Notes: generated by a model from the sequence alone, not told the origin. A stretch of DNA of 64,000 nucleotides from Epiperipatus broadwayi (GCA_028023455.1 JAQFVV010000451.1:248001-312000); one strand, 5' to 3'; counted from the stretch's first letter, positions 1-11,390 are shown. Translations and numbers: made by a program.

Positions 1-215
1 AAATATCTGCTTCAATTGCAATATACTTTCCTTTTTTAGGCTCTGAGAATGATTTTCTGTGTTTTTCGTATTGAAATAGTGTTTCCTTCATGGCTCTTCA
101 ACAATGAACATTACTTTCATCAACAATAAGTCTTTTACCAGCTGTACGATTTTCAATTTCTTTGGTGCACAATATCTTTTCTTTTGAATTCAGCATCATG
201 TGTAAACCATTTATT
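1..215 (-). pseudogene. pogo/Tigger transposase, N-terminal HTH remnant
   Basis: The minus strand encodes a pattern typical of the N-terminal helix-turn-helix of CENPB/pogo-type transposases: DAEFKRK, then EIENRTAGKRLIVDESNV, then a basic RAMKE segment where the family usually has RRWRKQ, and SEPKKGKYIAIE matching the usual FRGPKKGKFPELE. This domain binds the transposon ends. Two breaks are visible: a frameshift between DAEFKRK and the rest, and a TGA where the family normally has tryptophan before the RAMKE segment. The DDE catalytic domain would lie left of base 1. It is a dead copy; identity is by motif memory, not by search. Confidence 0.6.
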
Positions 216-473
216 CCATCAATAGTGAAAATATGGGTGATAAAAAACTCAAAATTAAAATACATCCAGATATAACACGATTCTTCACAGCTGCTATCAG
301 TGATAACAATACTATGTGCATGCGTTCAGCATATGTAAAGATATGATCATTGGGAAAAGTCAGATCAGCAGAAATAAGATGCTAAATGTTCATTTCGAAT
401 TTAAGATACATCCCACTTTTACGACTCCAAAATTTGAATAAGAAGTGTGGCTTATATTCGAAGTAATACAGTA
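1..473 (-). mobile_element. pogo/Tigger-like DNA transposon, 5' part
   Basis: Read on the minus strand, the element starts at about 473 next to a TA dinucleotide with TACTGTATTACTTCG, followed by AATATAAGCC and, some 50 bases further in, CTTAAATTCGAA. Termini of this type (TACYGTATTTACTCG, then TATAAGCC) are familiar to me from Tigger-like elements in many animal genomes. Further in, a broken helix-turn-helix transposase frame runs off the left edge of the window. The 3' terminus is outside the window, so length and target duplication cannot be checked. The assignment rests on two agreeing signals, terminus and coding remnant. Confidence 0.65.
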
Positions 474-2470
474 TTAATAAATTGAGGCAGCACATTTACA
501 TATATATTAATTATCCGTATCTTCACTTCCTTCACAATCATTCAAAAAAAAAAAATAATAGAAAACTTATTGAACTATAAGTTTGTTTTTTAAATAAAAT
601 GAATAATGAAATAGCAATTACATCACAATTAAACATGATATGTACTATACCAATAAGCATTACTTCAATTATACACTATTCAAAATATATATATAAGTAA
701 AAAAAAAATTAAAAACGTTAAAACAAATTTTACAAAACAGTAGCAGCCACCATTTTATTTTTGCACTGAATATATTTAATAAAAATTGTTGAAATGTATC
801 ATTGTAAATATGATAATTTATTATGCTACACATAGAATACCATTAACCCTAATTTTTATGATTATGACAAAATTATGATGGGCATTCAAATTTTCATAAT
901 CATAAGCTATTATTTTAGCATGAGTTATAATTTAATTAACATTTTACATTTTAATGTTGAAAACACACTTTTCTAAAGTAAAATAAAATTAAAAAATACC
1001 TGTAAATTAATAAGTTTAACAGAACCAAGCACAATATTACTTTGTTTTTTGGTCAATAGTATTTTCTCTAATTAAAAAAAAAGCTACTCACTTGTCATAG
1101 CATATAGAAATGTCAATATATCATATATATTTTCTGATAAATATATATGTGAATGTCAATTATTTAAGTATCTCACTCACTAAATACTATTCCAAGTCTG
1201 TTCACTGATTGGTAACATCCAACATAATGACAATGATGATTGCCCAAAATTTCAAAAGAATCCACATCTATACCAATCCTATCTGGTCAATTGTGATCCC
1301 AAGACATACCATATAAGTAATAAGTCTATATTTTATCTTTTCACATCAAGTATATGTATACCTTATATATTTCCCACATACATGTGCTATCAGTAACATG
1401 TTATCATTTTCCTTGCACAAAGATAATTGTTTTGATGATACCTTAAAAAAGAACAGATCTTAACACCATTACAATTAATATATATGGCTCCAATCTCATA
1501 ATGGCCTCCAAAGATCTATTACAATGTGTATACAATGTAATTGTCAGATCTGAACAAAATGAAATAAAACCTAGAGATATTTCCAAATACATCACATAAA
1601 TAGTCTTACAGTGAAATGTTAATTGTGCAATAAGAAGCATCTAATGAGAGATGAGTAAAGAAAAGTTGCACTAATGAGCAGATTTATAAAGACTAATAAT
1701 CAAACAAATAGATGGCCTGATATCTGATGAGGAGACCAAAAATAACTTGGTATCACAGTTCATTATGAATTACAAATTATACAATGAGCAATAAATCAAA
1801 CTTTGTAATGGAATAAGTAATCAATGAAAATTAGATGGTAAGGTAATTTATTAATCTACTATTTCACATCCATTGATATTACAATAGATACTTTACAAAT
1901 TACATTTTAAATGGCAAATCATAGAGTTTAGATATTAACATAATTGACAAAATAAAAATTCAACAATCTCACCATAAACATTAAATTTCATTTAATTATT
2001 ATATTGCTTAAAAATATTTTAAAACTTAAATATATATTTATTTCCTATTTACATTAAGTTTTACTGAATACATAAATTCTTTTTAATCACACATGCACAA
2101 TCAACTTGTATTGTTAACTCAAATTTATAAATTTATCCAATTTACTAAAGAATAACTTTCTAAAAAATATCAGAAAAAAATTAGCTCCTTAATAAAGTAG
2201 CTGACTTTGTAAATTTAAGTTGATAATATAAATAGGTAGCATTTGTGTATGTATATATATATATCCAAGTTGACATTAGTATGTGCATGTAGAAAGATCA
2301 ATAGATACATGATTATTTTGATAATATGTTTGCCTGCTTATCAATGTTGTAGCAGTTTTCCAACAAGCTTCAGCGCCATAAACCTTCTCTGGCATTCAGT
2401 GAGAATGTTCATGATTTTAAAATTATACGTGTAAATAAATTTTCATATCATATACTATATTTGCGTAGTC
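474..2470. other. AT-rich intergenic stretch, no gene seen
   Basis: Very AT-rich sequence with short A and T runs. Frames in it are under 66 codons, hydrophobic or low-complexity, and lack family motifs or splice-site pairs that I could support. No repeat unit was recognised with confidence. Confidence 0.5.
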
Positions 2471-2477
2471 CAAAAAA

Positions 2478-2655
2478 TAAAGGTCATAGCAATGTAAGAA
2501 TCAGTACATCCACCTGTCTTGCTCACAATCTAGGATTGGAATCCGGGCAAAATTGTACATTTTTTCAGATGGTCAGGATTTCCAAAGCATGCTTTAAATT
2601 TTTTTTGACTAACCAGCTTATAGTTAGTCATTCAATTACTGGTCAGTAAATTGGT
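2478..2655 (+). repeat. tRNA-like SINE fragment
   Basis: AGGATTGGAATCCGGG at 2532-2547 resembles a Pol III B box (GGTTCGANTCC), preceded by a segment like a decayed tRNA body (from about 2478). The downstream part, with GGTCAGGATTTCC and ACTAACCAGCTTATAG, weakly resembles sequence at 23.45-23.60 kb. No clear A box, tail or target duplication is visible, so this is a tentative SINE relic. Confidence 0.3.
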
Positions 2656-3918
2656 AGTCAGCTAATCTTTTGTAAGGATTAAAAAAAAAAAAAAAGCTAA
2701 TTAGCCTGGCAAAGTCTTAATTTCTCCACAGTGAAAAGATGTTGGAAAGGCTGTGGGCTATTTTATATATTTTTTATATAAAAAAATGCAGATCTTAAAA
2801 TTAGAAAATCTGGGATCTAATCTGCAAAACGACTCAAATATTGAGATAATTATTTTCATGAGTGGATTATTAAGCTTTCAGAAACATTTGGTTTTTTTTT
2901 ATTCTTGAAGAGAGCTCATTAATAATTTTACTGGCTGATTAGTTTTCATTCCTCTTCTTTGCTTAGTGACCTTAGTAAGAAGATCTTCATTACAAAAAAT
3001 AATTTGCATTCTGTTCAGTTAATTACTTAATTTTCATGCTTCTTTAGATTCATTTAATGACTAGATTCGTTAGCGTCTTGCATTGAAATTTCTCATTAAT
3101 CCTTTGTTGTCTTAATTCTTTGTACAATTATTAAACTTCAATTATTTTTAATTTAAATGTTTTTATATAACATTTAATAAAAATTAAACACTTCAAATGC
3201 TAGAGTTTTCCCATATAAGTTATTATACTGATTCATATACATAAATATATTAAATAGAGGGCTTTGAACTTAGGATCTTCAATGCATATTCATCCTCCAT
3301 TATGTATATAAAGTTTTCAGGCAGGTGATATAACCATGCAACTAACTATGAGTATTCCATTACACAAATAAAAATATTTATTAAAAAATAGTGTTTAATT
3401 GAATCGTATGGAGAGGCTTACAAACACTTTAGGAAAAAAAGATTTTGATTGAGAATATATTCCTATATACTTATAAAAGAAATGTTGAGAATATATATCA
3501 GGTATACAATTATAAGGGGTAAAAAGAAAAGATACATAAACAAAAGACGTAAAGAAAAAAAAATGATGATGTTATATATAAAATATATATTATTCAAATA
3601 CATGCTGTGTAATGAGCCCAATACTGTACTAACATTTCAGAAAAATCATAACTATCATCATTAGGGGTTCTGCAAGCAACTTGTGGAACAAGATTAAAAG
3701 TGCATTCAATAAATATAAAAGATTTTAAAATGTAAACGGGGGGGGGGGGGATATATGAGATATAATTAATAATTGTTCTAATCAATGATTTTTTTAAAAA
3801 AAATTCAAATGCAAAGTAATATAGGGATGTAACATTTTTGTTGATATAATCTGCTCTCTTAAGAATCTGGTTTCTATTAGTTACTAAAGTTGACATTAGA
3901 TGGCATAGTGTGCAATGT
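2656..3918. other. AT-rich intergenic stretch with G13 tract
   Basis: No gene recognised. A run of 13 G on the plus strand lies at 3738-3750. A possible tRNA-like B-box relic (TTGAACTTAGGATC) lies near 3267. The plus-strand frame at 3449-3664 is lysine/tyrosine/isoleucine-rich low-complexity sequence without a recognisable domain. Confidence 0.4.
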
Positions 3919-4124
3919 GTAAGCTAAATTGTAATATTATCAAAAACAAGAAGAATGGAGGGGATATAAAAAATAAACAAAAGATGGTTGATTTAGATAT
4001 AAGTGTAGATGTGGAGAGGGAATGGTTTTGTAAGATTAATCCTAAGAAAGTTTGTTATAAATGTAATGGAGAAGAAAGAATCAAAAGAATTTATAAAAGC
4101 ATAATTAGGAAAGAAAAAAATGTT

Positions 4125-5019
4125 AAAATTGGGTTTTGAATGTGCAAGGTGGTAGGAGACCAGAAAAGTGGCTGGAATTAAATAAAGCAATTGAAAATGA
4201 AGAGCTGGAGGTATTAGCAGTAGTGGAAACTCATCTAAGAGAAAAACCTATTTTGGAAGAGGTGGTATGGCAGGGTATAAACAGAAAAGAAAAAACGGGT
4301 GGTGGTATAGGTGTTATATCGAGGAAATATTTAAATATTGTTAAATGTCAAGAGCATTTGTGGTTTGAAATAAGGTTGGGTAGACAAGAATGGATGGTGG
4401 CTATAGTGTATATAGCTACTGGAAATAATCAAACAGTAATGGAGTGGAACAGTAGTATATATGAATGCCTAGTTAAGGATATACAAATTTTTAAAGAAAA
4501 GGGAAAGAGAATAATGGTTATAGGGGATATGAATGGACATATTGAAGAAATTGATGATGTAGATAATAAGAATGGTCAGTTATTGAAGGAATTTTGTCAA
4601 AGAGTAAATTTGAGCATTGGGAATTTATCAAATATGTATGAGGGACAATACACATGGTCTAGGAATAATGTATTTCACACAATAGATTATGTATTGGTAG
4701 AGAAAGAGGGAATGAATAAAATACGGAAAATTAAGGTGTTTGATAATGAAGAGAGAGTATGTATTAAAGATCATAATTTCATTGTAATAGAAATGGTTAG
4801 TAATGTGATGGAGGATAGAAATAAAGGTAGAAATAATAGTGAAAGATGTGGATGGAGAGTGAATGATAAGAATAAGTTGGAAGAATATAAAATAAAAGTT
4901 GAAGAAACCATGGAACATTTGGATGGGGATGAGTATAAGGACTGGTGTGGTGAAATAGAAACAGTGGCAAATAGGGTTTTAGTTGAGAATATGCAGAAGA
5001 ATAAAAGTGATAAAAAATG
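4125..5019 (+). pseudogene. LINE family 1 ORF2, endonuclease domain
   Basis: The frame encodes the AP-endonuclease-like domain that nicks target DNA. Visible motifs in order: NVQGG near 4139, VVETHLRE (catalytic Glu in the ET pair), VISRKYLN, GDMNGHIEE matching the GDxN motif, TIDYVLVE matching the xIDY motif, and KDHNFIVIE where SDH is usual, so the penultimate residue has drifted while the final Asp-His pair stays. A one-base frameshift separates KIGF from NVQGG near 4136, joining an upstream lysine-rich frame that was probably once continuous. The long open frame, about 294 codons, indicates a moderately young copy. No functional start can be assigned. Confidence 0.75.
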
Positions 5020-6291
5020 AGAGTTAGTAAAAGTGTAAAAGAGAGGAAAGAAGCATGCAGAGAATATAAGTATGCTATTAAGAACAAAGAAAGTGAAAAT
5101 GATATTAATACTAAATGGGGAAAGTACTTAGAAAAAAAGAAGTTGGATAAAATGGATAATTATAGAGAGAGGATGAAGTTAAATAGTAAATTGTTGGAGG
5201 ATATTAATAAAAATGGAAGAGATGGGAGTAAAAAATTTTGGAATTACATTAAAAAGAGAAATGTAGGGGAAAGAGAGATAGTATTCACAGATGATGAGGG
5301 AATAGAGTGTAGTTCTAGAGAAGAGGTAGAGAGAATCTTAAATAGATATGTAATGGATATAGAAAAGATGTTAGATGTGAAGTAGTAATAGAAAAAATGA
5401 AAGTAGTTAGTAATGGGAATATTAGGTTCACAAAAATGAATTGAATGAGGCAGGGAAGAGATTGAAAAGTGAAAGACGAGAGGTTTAGATGGATGGGCAG
5501 CAGAGATGGTAATGAATTTAAGGCATAGAGCAAAAGCAAAGTTATTATCATGTTTTAATAAGATGGCACAGAAGACAGTTTTTCCGGTTAGTTGGAGTAA
5601 TACAAGAATATGATTATTATTTAAAGGAAAGGGTAAGGATCAAAGAAAGTTAAATAATTATAGACCGATAGCGGTAACATCAGTTTTATATAAAGTTTTC
5701 TCATATATGGTAGCTGGAAGAGTTGTAAAATGGATGGAAGAGAATAATGTAGTGGGGGAAATGCAAGGTTTTAGGTCAGATAGGCGTATAGGAGATAGTT
5801 TTTTTGTAGTTACACAACTTATAGAGATGAGTAGGAATTCAGGTAGATCATTATATATGAGTTTTATAGATATAGAGAAAGCATATGATAAAGTAAATAG
5901 AAATAGATTATGGGTAAGGTTAGCCAATTTGGGAATGGACGAAGCTTTAGTAAATATTATTAAGAAATTATATGAAAATAATTATTATACTTACCAGTTA
6001 GGGGATATAGAATCAGTTAAAGTTAAAAATGGGGTGGGATTAAGGCAAGGATGCCCTATGTCACCTATTTTGTTTGGTTGTTTTTGAGTGAAATGAAGAA
6101 AGCAATAGAAAGACTAGGAAGAGATACCATTAATAGGTGGCAAGGGAGTATATATTTTGTCGGGCCTTTTTTTTTGCAGATGATATCTTTTTGTGTGCAG
6201 AAAGAAGAGAAGATATGGAAATTATGTTGAGGACATGTGCAAGTGTGGGTAAAGAGGTGGGGATAAATTTAGTGAAGAAAAATCAAATATA
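5017..6291 (+). pseudogene. LINE family 1 ORF2, linker and reverse transcriptase
   Basis: A charged linker (5017-5385, ending near DIEKMLDVK) leads through a frame-broken stretch encoding RGLDGWAAEMV and RPIAVTSVLYKVFSYMV into the reverse transcriptase palm. Motifs seen: GFRSDRRIGDS, FIDIEKAYDKVNR (motif A, catalytic Asp), GLRQGCPMSPILF (motif B) and FADDIFLCAE (motif C, the catalytic Asp pair, at 6173-6184). At least three frame changes and stops interrupt it, including a stop after GCF at 6087 and a T-run just before FADD. The enzyme would copy element RNA at the nicked target site; this copy cannot. Confidence 0.75.
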
Positions 6292-7398
6292 ATGATGGTT
6301 AATACTGGAGAAAGAGAAGATGTAGAAATTTTTATTGGGGGATATAAAGTTAAGTGTGGTGGATAGATATAGGTATTTGGGAATCATCTTATGTAATCAG
6401 GAAAATTGCTTGGATGAATGGGAGAAAAAATTGGTAAATGAAGCAAAGAAAAGAAAGGGTTTGGTAAAGAAACTAACAATATTTTCATATAATAAATATG
6501 ATGTAGCTAGAATAGTATGGAAGGGAGTTGCAGAAGCAGGGTTAACATATGGTAATGATGCATTATATGTTAGTAAAAGGGTTTTAAACTACTTAGAGAA
6601 AGTACAAAGGGAAGTAGGAAGACATGCATTAGATGCAGAGATGTGGACAGCAAAGGAGGCAATTCAAGGAGAAATGAGATGGTCAAGTTTTTATATGAGA
6701 GATGCAAAAAGTAAAATGAAAATGTTTGGTAGGTTGCAGTTTATGGATAGTAAAAGAATAGCAAAAATAGTGTTCAATTGGGTTATGAGTAAAGGGCAGG
6801 TGACAAGATGAGTGAGAAAGGTAATGCGGTATGCGAAAGATTTGGATAAAGAATTTATATCAGTACACTTGTATAAAAAGGTGGGATGATTGTGTTAGGA
6901 GGATTGTTGAGTGTTATAGTGGTAAGGAATGGGATAAAAGAATAGAAGCATTAATAAAAAATAGGGAGTTGGAGAACTAGTATGGAAGGTAAGAAGAGTT
7001 TAAATATATATAGAAGTAAATGGAATATTGGATGCGAGTTAATTTATGATAATAGTAAGGAAAGTAGCTTATTATTTAAGACTCGAACGGGATCCTTAGC
7101 AACAAGAGAATATACATGTAAATGGAAAACTATGGATGATTTAGGGTGCAAATTGTGTAAGGAAGGTATAGAAAATATTAGGTATCTGTTGATTGAATGT
7201 AAATGCTTGAAAGGAGAAAGGGTACAGATAATGAAGTTATGGGAGAATAGACATGAACAAAGTGACTATACAGAAAGTGAGTTATTAGTTTTTATGTTGG
7301 GTTTGCGAAGAGATAAGGGGGATTTAGATATAAAGGCCATAGAGTTGACAAAGATTATGTTGTGGAAATGGGATGGGGCAGAATATGGGAAGACTTAA
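6292..7398 (+). pseudogene. LINE family 1 ORF2, C-terminal region with zinc knuckle
   Basis: Frames at 6335-6811 and 6982-7398 continue the ORF2 product after the reverse transcriptase. The first contains RYRYLGIIL and NKYDVARIVWKGV, the usual thumb-side block of LINE ORF2 proteins. The second ends with DLGCKLCKE and LLIECKC, a C-X2-C ... C knuckle in which the expected His is Tyr here but His in copy 2. A TGA after QVTR at 6809 and a frameshift near 6880 separate them. The knuckle probably contacts nucleic acid. Copies 2 and 3 downstream let the ancestral order be read by comparison. Confidence 0.7.
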
Positions 7399-7505
7399 GA
7401 GTGGAGAATGGAAAATAAAGTGGCTAACAGGTTTATCTGGGCATAATTGCCGAGATATTCTTGACTTCATTTAAGGAGAAGCCAAAATACATCACATCAC
7501 ATCAT

Positions 7506-8057
7506 GAAGAATAGGGAGTTGGAGAGTAAAAAGAGTTTAAATATTTATAGAAGTAAAGAGAATATTGGGTGGGAATTAATTTATGATAATAGCAAAGAAA
7601 GTAGTTTACTGTTTAAGGCTCAAACGGGACCTTTAGTAACAAGGGAATATACACGTAAATAGAGAAATATGGGTGATTTAGGCTGCAAGCTGTGTAAGGA
7701 AGATATCGAAAATATTAGGCATCTGTTAATTGAATGTAAATGCCTAAAAGGAGAAAGGATACAAATAATGAAGTTGTGGAAGAATAAAAATGAACAAAGT
7801 GATTATACAGAAAGTGACTTATTGGTTTTCATGCTGGGTTTGGCAAAAGATAAGAGGGGTTTAGATCTAAAGGCCATGGAGTTGACAAAGATTATGTTGT
7901 GGAAATGGGTTGGAGCAGGGTAGAAAAGAATATGGGAAAACTTGGAATGGAGAATGGAAAGAGGTTCAAAGTGGTTAACAGGTTTCTCTGGGCATAGTTG
8001 CTGAGAGATTCCTGACTCCATATAAGGAGAAGTCATGGTGCATTATAACACACCACA
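7506..8057 (+). mobile_element. LINE family 1, copy 2 (5'-truncated 3' end)
   Basis: This segment repeats copy 1 from about 6957 to its tail: AATAGGGAGTTGGAGA at its start, then the C-terminal frame with CKLC, KEDIENIRH and LLIEC (C-X2-C-X9-H-X4-C, complete here), then the 3' UTR with AACAGGTTTCTCTGGGCAT and AAGGAGAAGTC. It begins right at the CATCA tail of copy 1 and ends in a degraded ACAC/CACATGA tail. A 5'-truncated head-to-tail copy of this kind is what LINE insertion produces. Confidence 0.75.
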
Positions 8058-9216
8058 TGAACTATTTGGAATCGTTTTAAGTAATCAGAAAAATTGCTTG
8101 GATAAATAGGAGAAAAAATTGATAAATGAAGCAAAGAAAAGAAAGGGATTGATAAAGAAATTAACAGTGTTCTCCTATAATAAATATGATGTAGCGAGGA
8201 TTGTATGGAAGTCAGTGACAGTAGCAGGGTTAACATATGGTATTGATGCGTTATGTGTTAGTAAAGGGGTATTAGATTACTTAGAAAAAGTACAAACAGA
8301 AGTAGGAAGACATGCATTAGATACAGATGTGTGGGTAGCAAAGGAGGCAATTCAAGGAGAAATGGGATGGTCAAGTTTTTATATGAGAGATGCAAAAAGC
8401 AAAATGAAAATGTTCAGTAGATTACAGTTTATGAATAATAAAAGCATAACCAAAATGGTATTTAATTGGGTTATGAATAAAGGGCAGGCAACAAGATGGG
8501 TGCGGAAGGTAATGCATTATGCAGAAGATTTAGATAAAGAATTTATGTCAGTATGCTTATACAAAAGGTGGGATGATTGTGTTAGGAGAATTGTTGAGTG
8601 TTTTAAAGTGTTAAGGAATGGGATAGAAGAATAGATGCAATAATAAAGAATAAGGAGTTGGAAAGATGGAGAGCTAGTATGGAGAGCAAAAAGAGTTTAA
8701 ATATTTATAGAAGTAAACAGAATATTGGATGCAAGTTAATTTATGATAATAGCAAGGAAAGTAATTTACTGTTTAAGATTTGAATGAGATCTTTAGCAAC
8801 AAGAGAATATACACATAAATAAAGAAATATAGATAATTTAGTCGGCAAGCTGTGTAAAGAATATAGAAAATATTAGGCATCTGTTAATTGAATGTAAATG
8901 CCTGATAGCAGAAAGGATACAAATAATGAAGTTGTGGAAGAATAAATATGAACAAAGTGATTATACAGAAAATGGCTTATTGGTTTTTATGCTGGGTTTG
9001 GAAAAAGATAAGGTGTTTTTAGATCTAAAGGTCATGGAGTTGACAAAGATTATGTTGTGGAAATAGAATGGAACAGGGTAGAAAAGAATATGGGAAAACT
9101 TGGAATGGAGAATGGAAAGAGGTTCAAAGTGGCTAACAGGTTTCTCTGGGCATAATTGCTGAGAGATTCCCGACTCCCTATAAGGAGAAGTCACAGTGCA
9201 TCACATCACATGAAAT
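8058..9216 (+). mobile_element. LINE family 1, copy 3 (5'-truncated 3' end)
   Basis: The start (ATTTGGAATC then GTAATCAGAAAAATTGC) matches copy 1 from about 6371, and the copy runs through the NKYDVARIVWK block (open frame 8119-8634), the C-terminal knuckle region (frame-broken here) and the same 3' UTR to a CATCACATCACATG tail at about 9199-9212. It is therefore a third, longer but also 5'-truncated copy joined to the tail of copy 2. In the frame, QATRWVRKV is intact where copy 1 has a TGA. Confidence 0.75.
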
Positions 9217-10132
9217 CATGCGATATTTTCTTAGTTTTATACGATCGATCGTCCTTAATACAAGACAGTATCATTTAAAACAGTAATAATACCAACATTC
9301 TCTAGTTGCATAAACTATTATACCTAATTAGCATAATTTCACCAATGAAGAACAGAATAGGCAATAAAAGAGATTAAAAAAAGTTATAGATATGTGATGA
9401 ATGGGATTTGCTTTTTGAAAAATAACTGACCAAAAAAAAGTTATTGGGTAAAATAAGTCCTGCACTAATAAACTGGAGTACATAGAAAAATTCAAACAAA
9501 TAGATTTGAAACAGTTTAATTAAAGTTTTTTGGAAAAGAAATAATTAAGACTACACTAATTTAAATTTTTTTTATAGAACAGCCATTTTGGAGTCAGATC
9601 CTGCCATTTGAGCAAAGTTCCATTTCTGCTGATTTAGCAGTTAAGTTTATTTTTGCTGAGAATATTTTTACTTTTCTAATCAATATTTTCTATAGTTTAA
9701 TCAATAGATAGAAGCTTCCTTCCAAAAAAATTTTTTCTGGTAGGACTTCTTTAACTAGATATTCAATTTGGTTGCAGTTTTTTATGCTACAAATTTTTTT
9801 TTTTAAACTTCAAGGTATTTAGCATTTACTATTTATAAATGTTAATGTTTATATATTTTGCTTTCTCTAAGTGTTGAAAAATTAATAAAAATGCATGTAA
9901 TGCGCGTTACATTCAGCTCTGCACATATGTAAGAGATGTCTTTGTGCAAGGTAAATTTTAGCCCCCTCCAATTCTATGAAATAAAATTTTGTAAATTAAA
10001 AGACATTTTTTCCCAGTGTTTTCACAAGAAAAAGTTGAAAATATGGTTTTAGTCATTTAACATGTTTGGTAAATACCTTGTGTTTCATTCATTTATTTCT
10101 ATAAAGTAAATCAGAAGAACAAAAAACATGCT
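9217..10132. other. AT-rich intergenic stretch, no gene seen
   Basis: No open frame, tRNA-like signal or paired repeat recognised between the LINE cluster and the SINE at 10.15 kb. Confidence 0.5.
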
Positions 10133-10148
10133 AAAATAAAACAAATTA

Positions 10149-10260
10149 TATCAAGCGTTGGTAGCCGAGATGTCAGCGCAGTCACCTTGCAAGCAAACAG
10201 ATGCTTGCAGACGGTTGTCATGGGTTCGCTTCCCGGCCGATGCTATGACATATGAAAAAA
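10149..10260 (+). repeat. SINE family A, tRNA-like, with 16-bp target duplication
   Basis: The unit starts with CAAGCGTTGG, has an A-box-like GTAGCCGAGATGTCAGCGC and a B-box-like GGGTTCGCTTCCCG, and ends GCTATGACAT then a short A tail. A long variable-arm-like insert (GCTTGCAGACGGTTG) suggests derivation from a Ser/Leu-type tRNA. The 16-base sequence AAAATAAAACAAATTA occurs at 10133-10148 and again at 10261-10276, flanking the unit as a target-site duplication typical of LINE-driven insertion. Related copies are at 51.63 kb (+) and 56.2 kb (-). Confidence 0.8.
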
Positions 10261-10581
10261 AAAATAAAACAAATTAATGTTTAAAAAAATAATTTTTGAA
10301 ACAATAATTAAATAATACCTTAAAACAAAAATATTTATTAAGTAAATTCAAAATTTTTAATTTTTTCTTTCAAAAGTTTTCATATTATTTTTTTTTTTCA
10401 ATCCTGCGAAATTGCTAGTAGAGACAGGAAATATCTGCAAATAAGATAATTTTTTAAATACTTAAATATTTTAGTTATATTTAAAAAAATCACTATCACA
10501 CAAGCCCATGAAAACATTGCACTGCTCCTCTCCCTTTTTGGGCCAACTTTGATATTATATAAGCAATTCTAGTTTACTTAC

Positions 10582-10718
10582 TCGGTTATTAAAAATATTA
10601 TCTACAGCTGGAGTATAATTCTTTGGTATGGTTCACTTCTGAGTTCCATCCCACATAGCAAAGGGAGTTTGGCTTGACTCCATTATTTTTTCTGAATCAA
10701 TATTTGGATCAACTTTAA
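10582..10718 (-). CDS. candidate 3' exon of a minus-strand host gene (or decayed exon)
   Basis: Minus-strand sequence after ATCTGCTAG (acceptor AG at 10720-10719) reads KVDPNIDSEKIMESSQ, then TPFAMWDGTQK, then a TGA at 10635-10633. After the TGA the same frame continues coding-like (TIPKNYTPAVDNIFNN) to a good donor context, CGA then GTAAGT, at 10581. Either this is the terminal exon ending at the TGA, or an internal exon broken by a stop. The entering phase (two bases before the first full codon) fits the phase in which the candidate exon at 13.5 kb ends. I do not recognise the protein. The polypyrimidine tract is weak. Confidence 0.3.
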
Positions 10719-11390
10719 CTAGCAGATCAATAATTCATTAAAAATAATTCTTGTTCATTTGAAAACCATTCAAAATCTCTCATGCACAAACTTATTCACA
10801 TTTTGTATTAAGAAAGTAATAATCACTCAATAATAAAATATTTACACTATTATCTAGTTTTTTATGTAGTGGTATTCCATTAGTAATAACTAAAATTTAT
10901 TATATATATAGTCCGATAATTTAAATTTTCATATTTACATTGTTGATTGCTATAACTTTATATTTCATTAGGACTACCAAACTAGGTCAATTTTAAGTAC
11001 CATGGCTGATATAACTCTTACATTCCATTAACATATTCTTGTTTAAAAGTTCTTTGTTTTAAAAATCTATTAGTTACTTTTAATTCAGAACCTCTCACAA
11101 AACATAACTTGTTTATACTTTCTATTAACAAAAATAATTTCACTTGTTCATTCAATAATAAAATATTTACACTATTATGTTATTTTATTTTTTAATTCTT
11201 ATTAATAACCTACTATATATATATTACAATTTATTATATAGTTCAATATTTAGGGATTTAATCAAAATTTATTTAAGGGAAGAAATTTAAAATTTTCATA
11301 CTTAGATGGTTTATTCAATACATTTTTAGAAGAAATTAAAACACCTTGCACTTTATATTTGTCTAAAGGTTTGTAATGATCATATATTAT
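10719..11390. other. AT-rich stretch, no gene seen
   Basis: If the exons at 10.6 and 13.5 kb are real, this is intron. TATTAATAAAATATTTACACTATTAT-type wording occurs twice (near 10830 and 11150), pointing to a small decayed local duplication, but boundaries are unclear. Confidence 0.35.

Larger units (their letters stand above)
3919..7505 (+). mobile_element. LINE family 1, copy 1 (EN-RT-zinc knuckle, decayed)
   Basis: This is a non-LTR retrotransposon copy that would copy itself by target-primed reverse transcription. In order it shows a short lysine-rich leader, an apurinic-type endonuclease, a linker, a reverse transcriptase and a C-terminal cysteine knuckle, then a 3' UTR ending in a CATCA repeat (ACATCACATCACATCATGA, about 7489-7505). 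The coding strand is markedly purine-rich. Its first 85 bases are close to the end of the ORF1 fragment on the minus strand at 40.48-40.56 kb, so copy 1 begins just where ORF1 ends and ORF1 is missing. Several frameshifts and stops make it inactive. Two further 3' ends of the same family follow directly downstream. The clade is not certain. Confidence 0.8.

Noticed and set aside
3738-3750. G13 and other homopolymer C/G tracts as possible functional elements
   Set aside because: Isolated runs (also at 18431, 24644 and 54811) with no shared flanks; likely slippage-prone simple sequence.
4628-5087. long minus-strand frames opposite the LINE endonuclease
   Set aside because: Shadows of the purine-rich coding strand, giving Phe/Tyr/Ile-rich low-complexity peptides.
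10149-10230. possible Ser/Leu tRNA gene
   Set aside because: No acceptor-stem pairing, poly(A) end and target duplication indicate a SINE.
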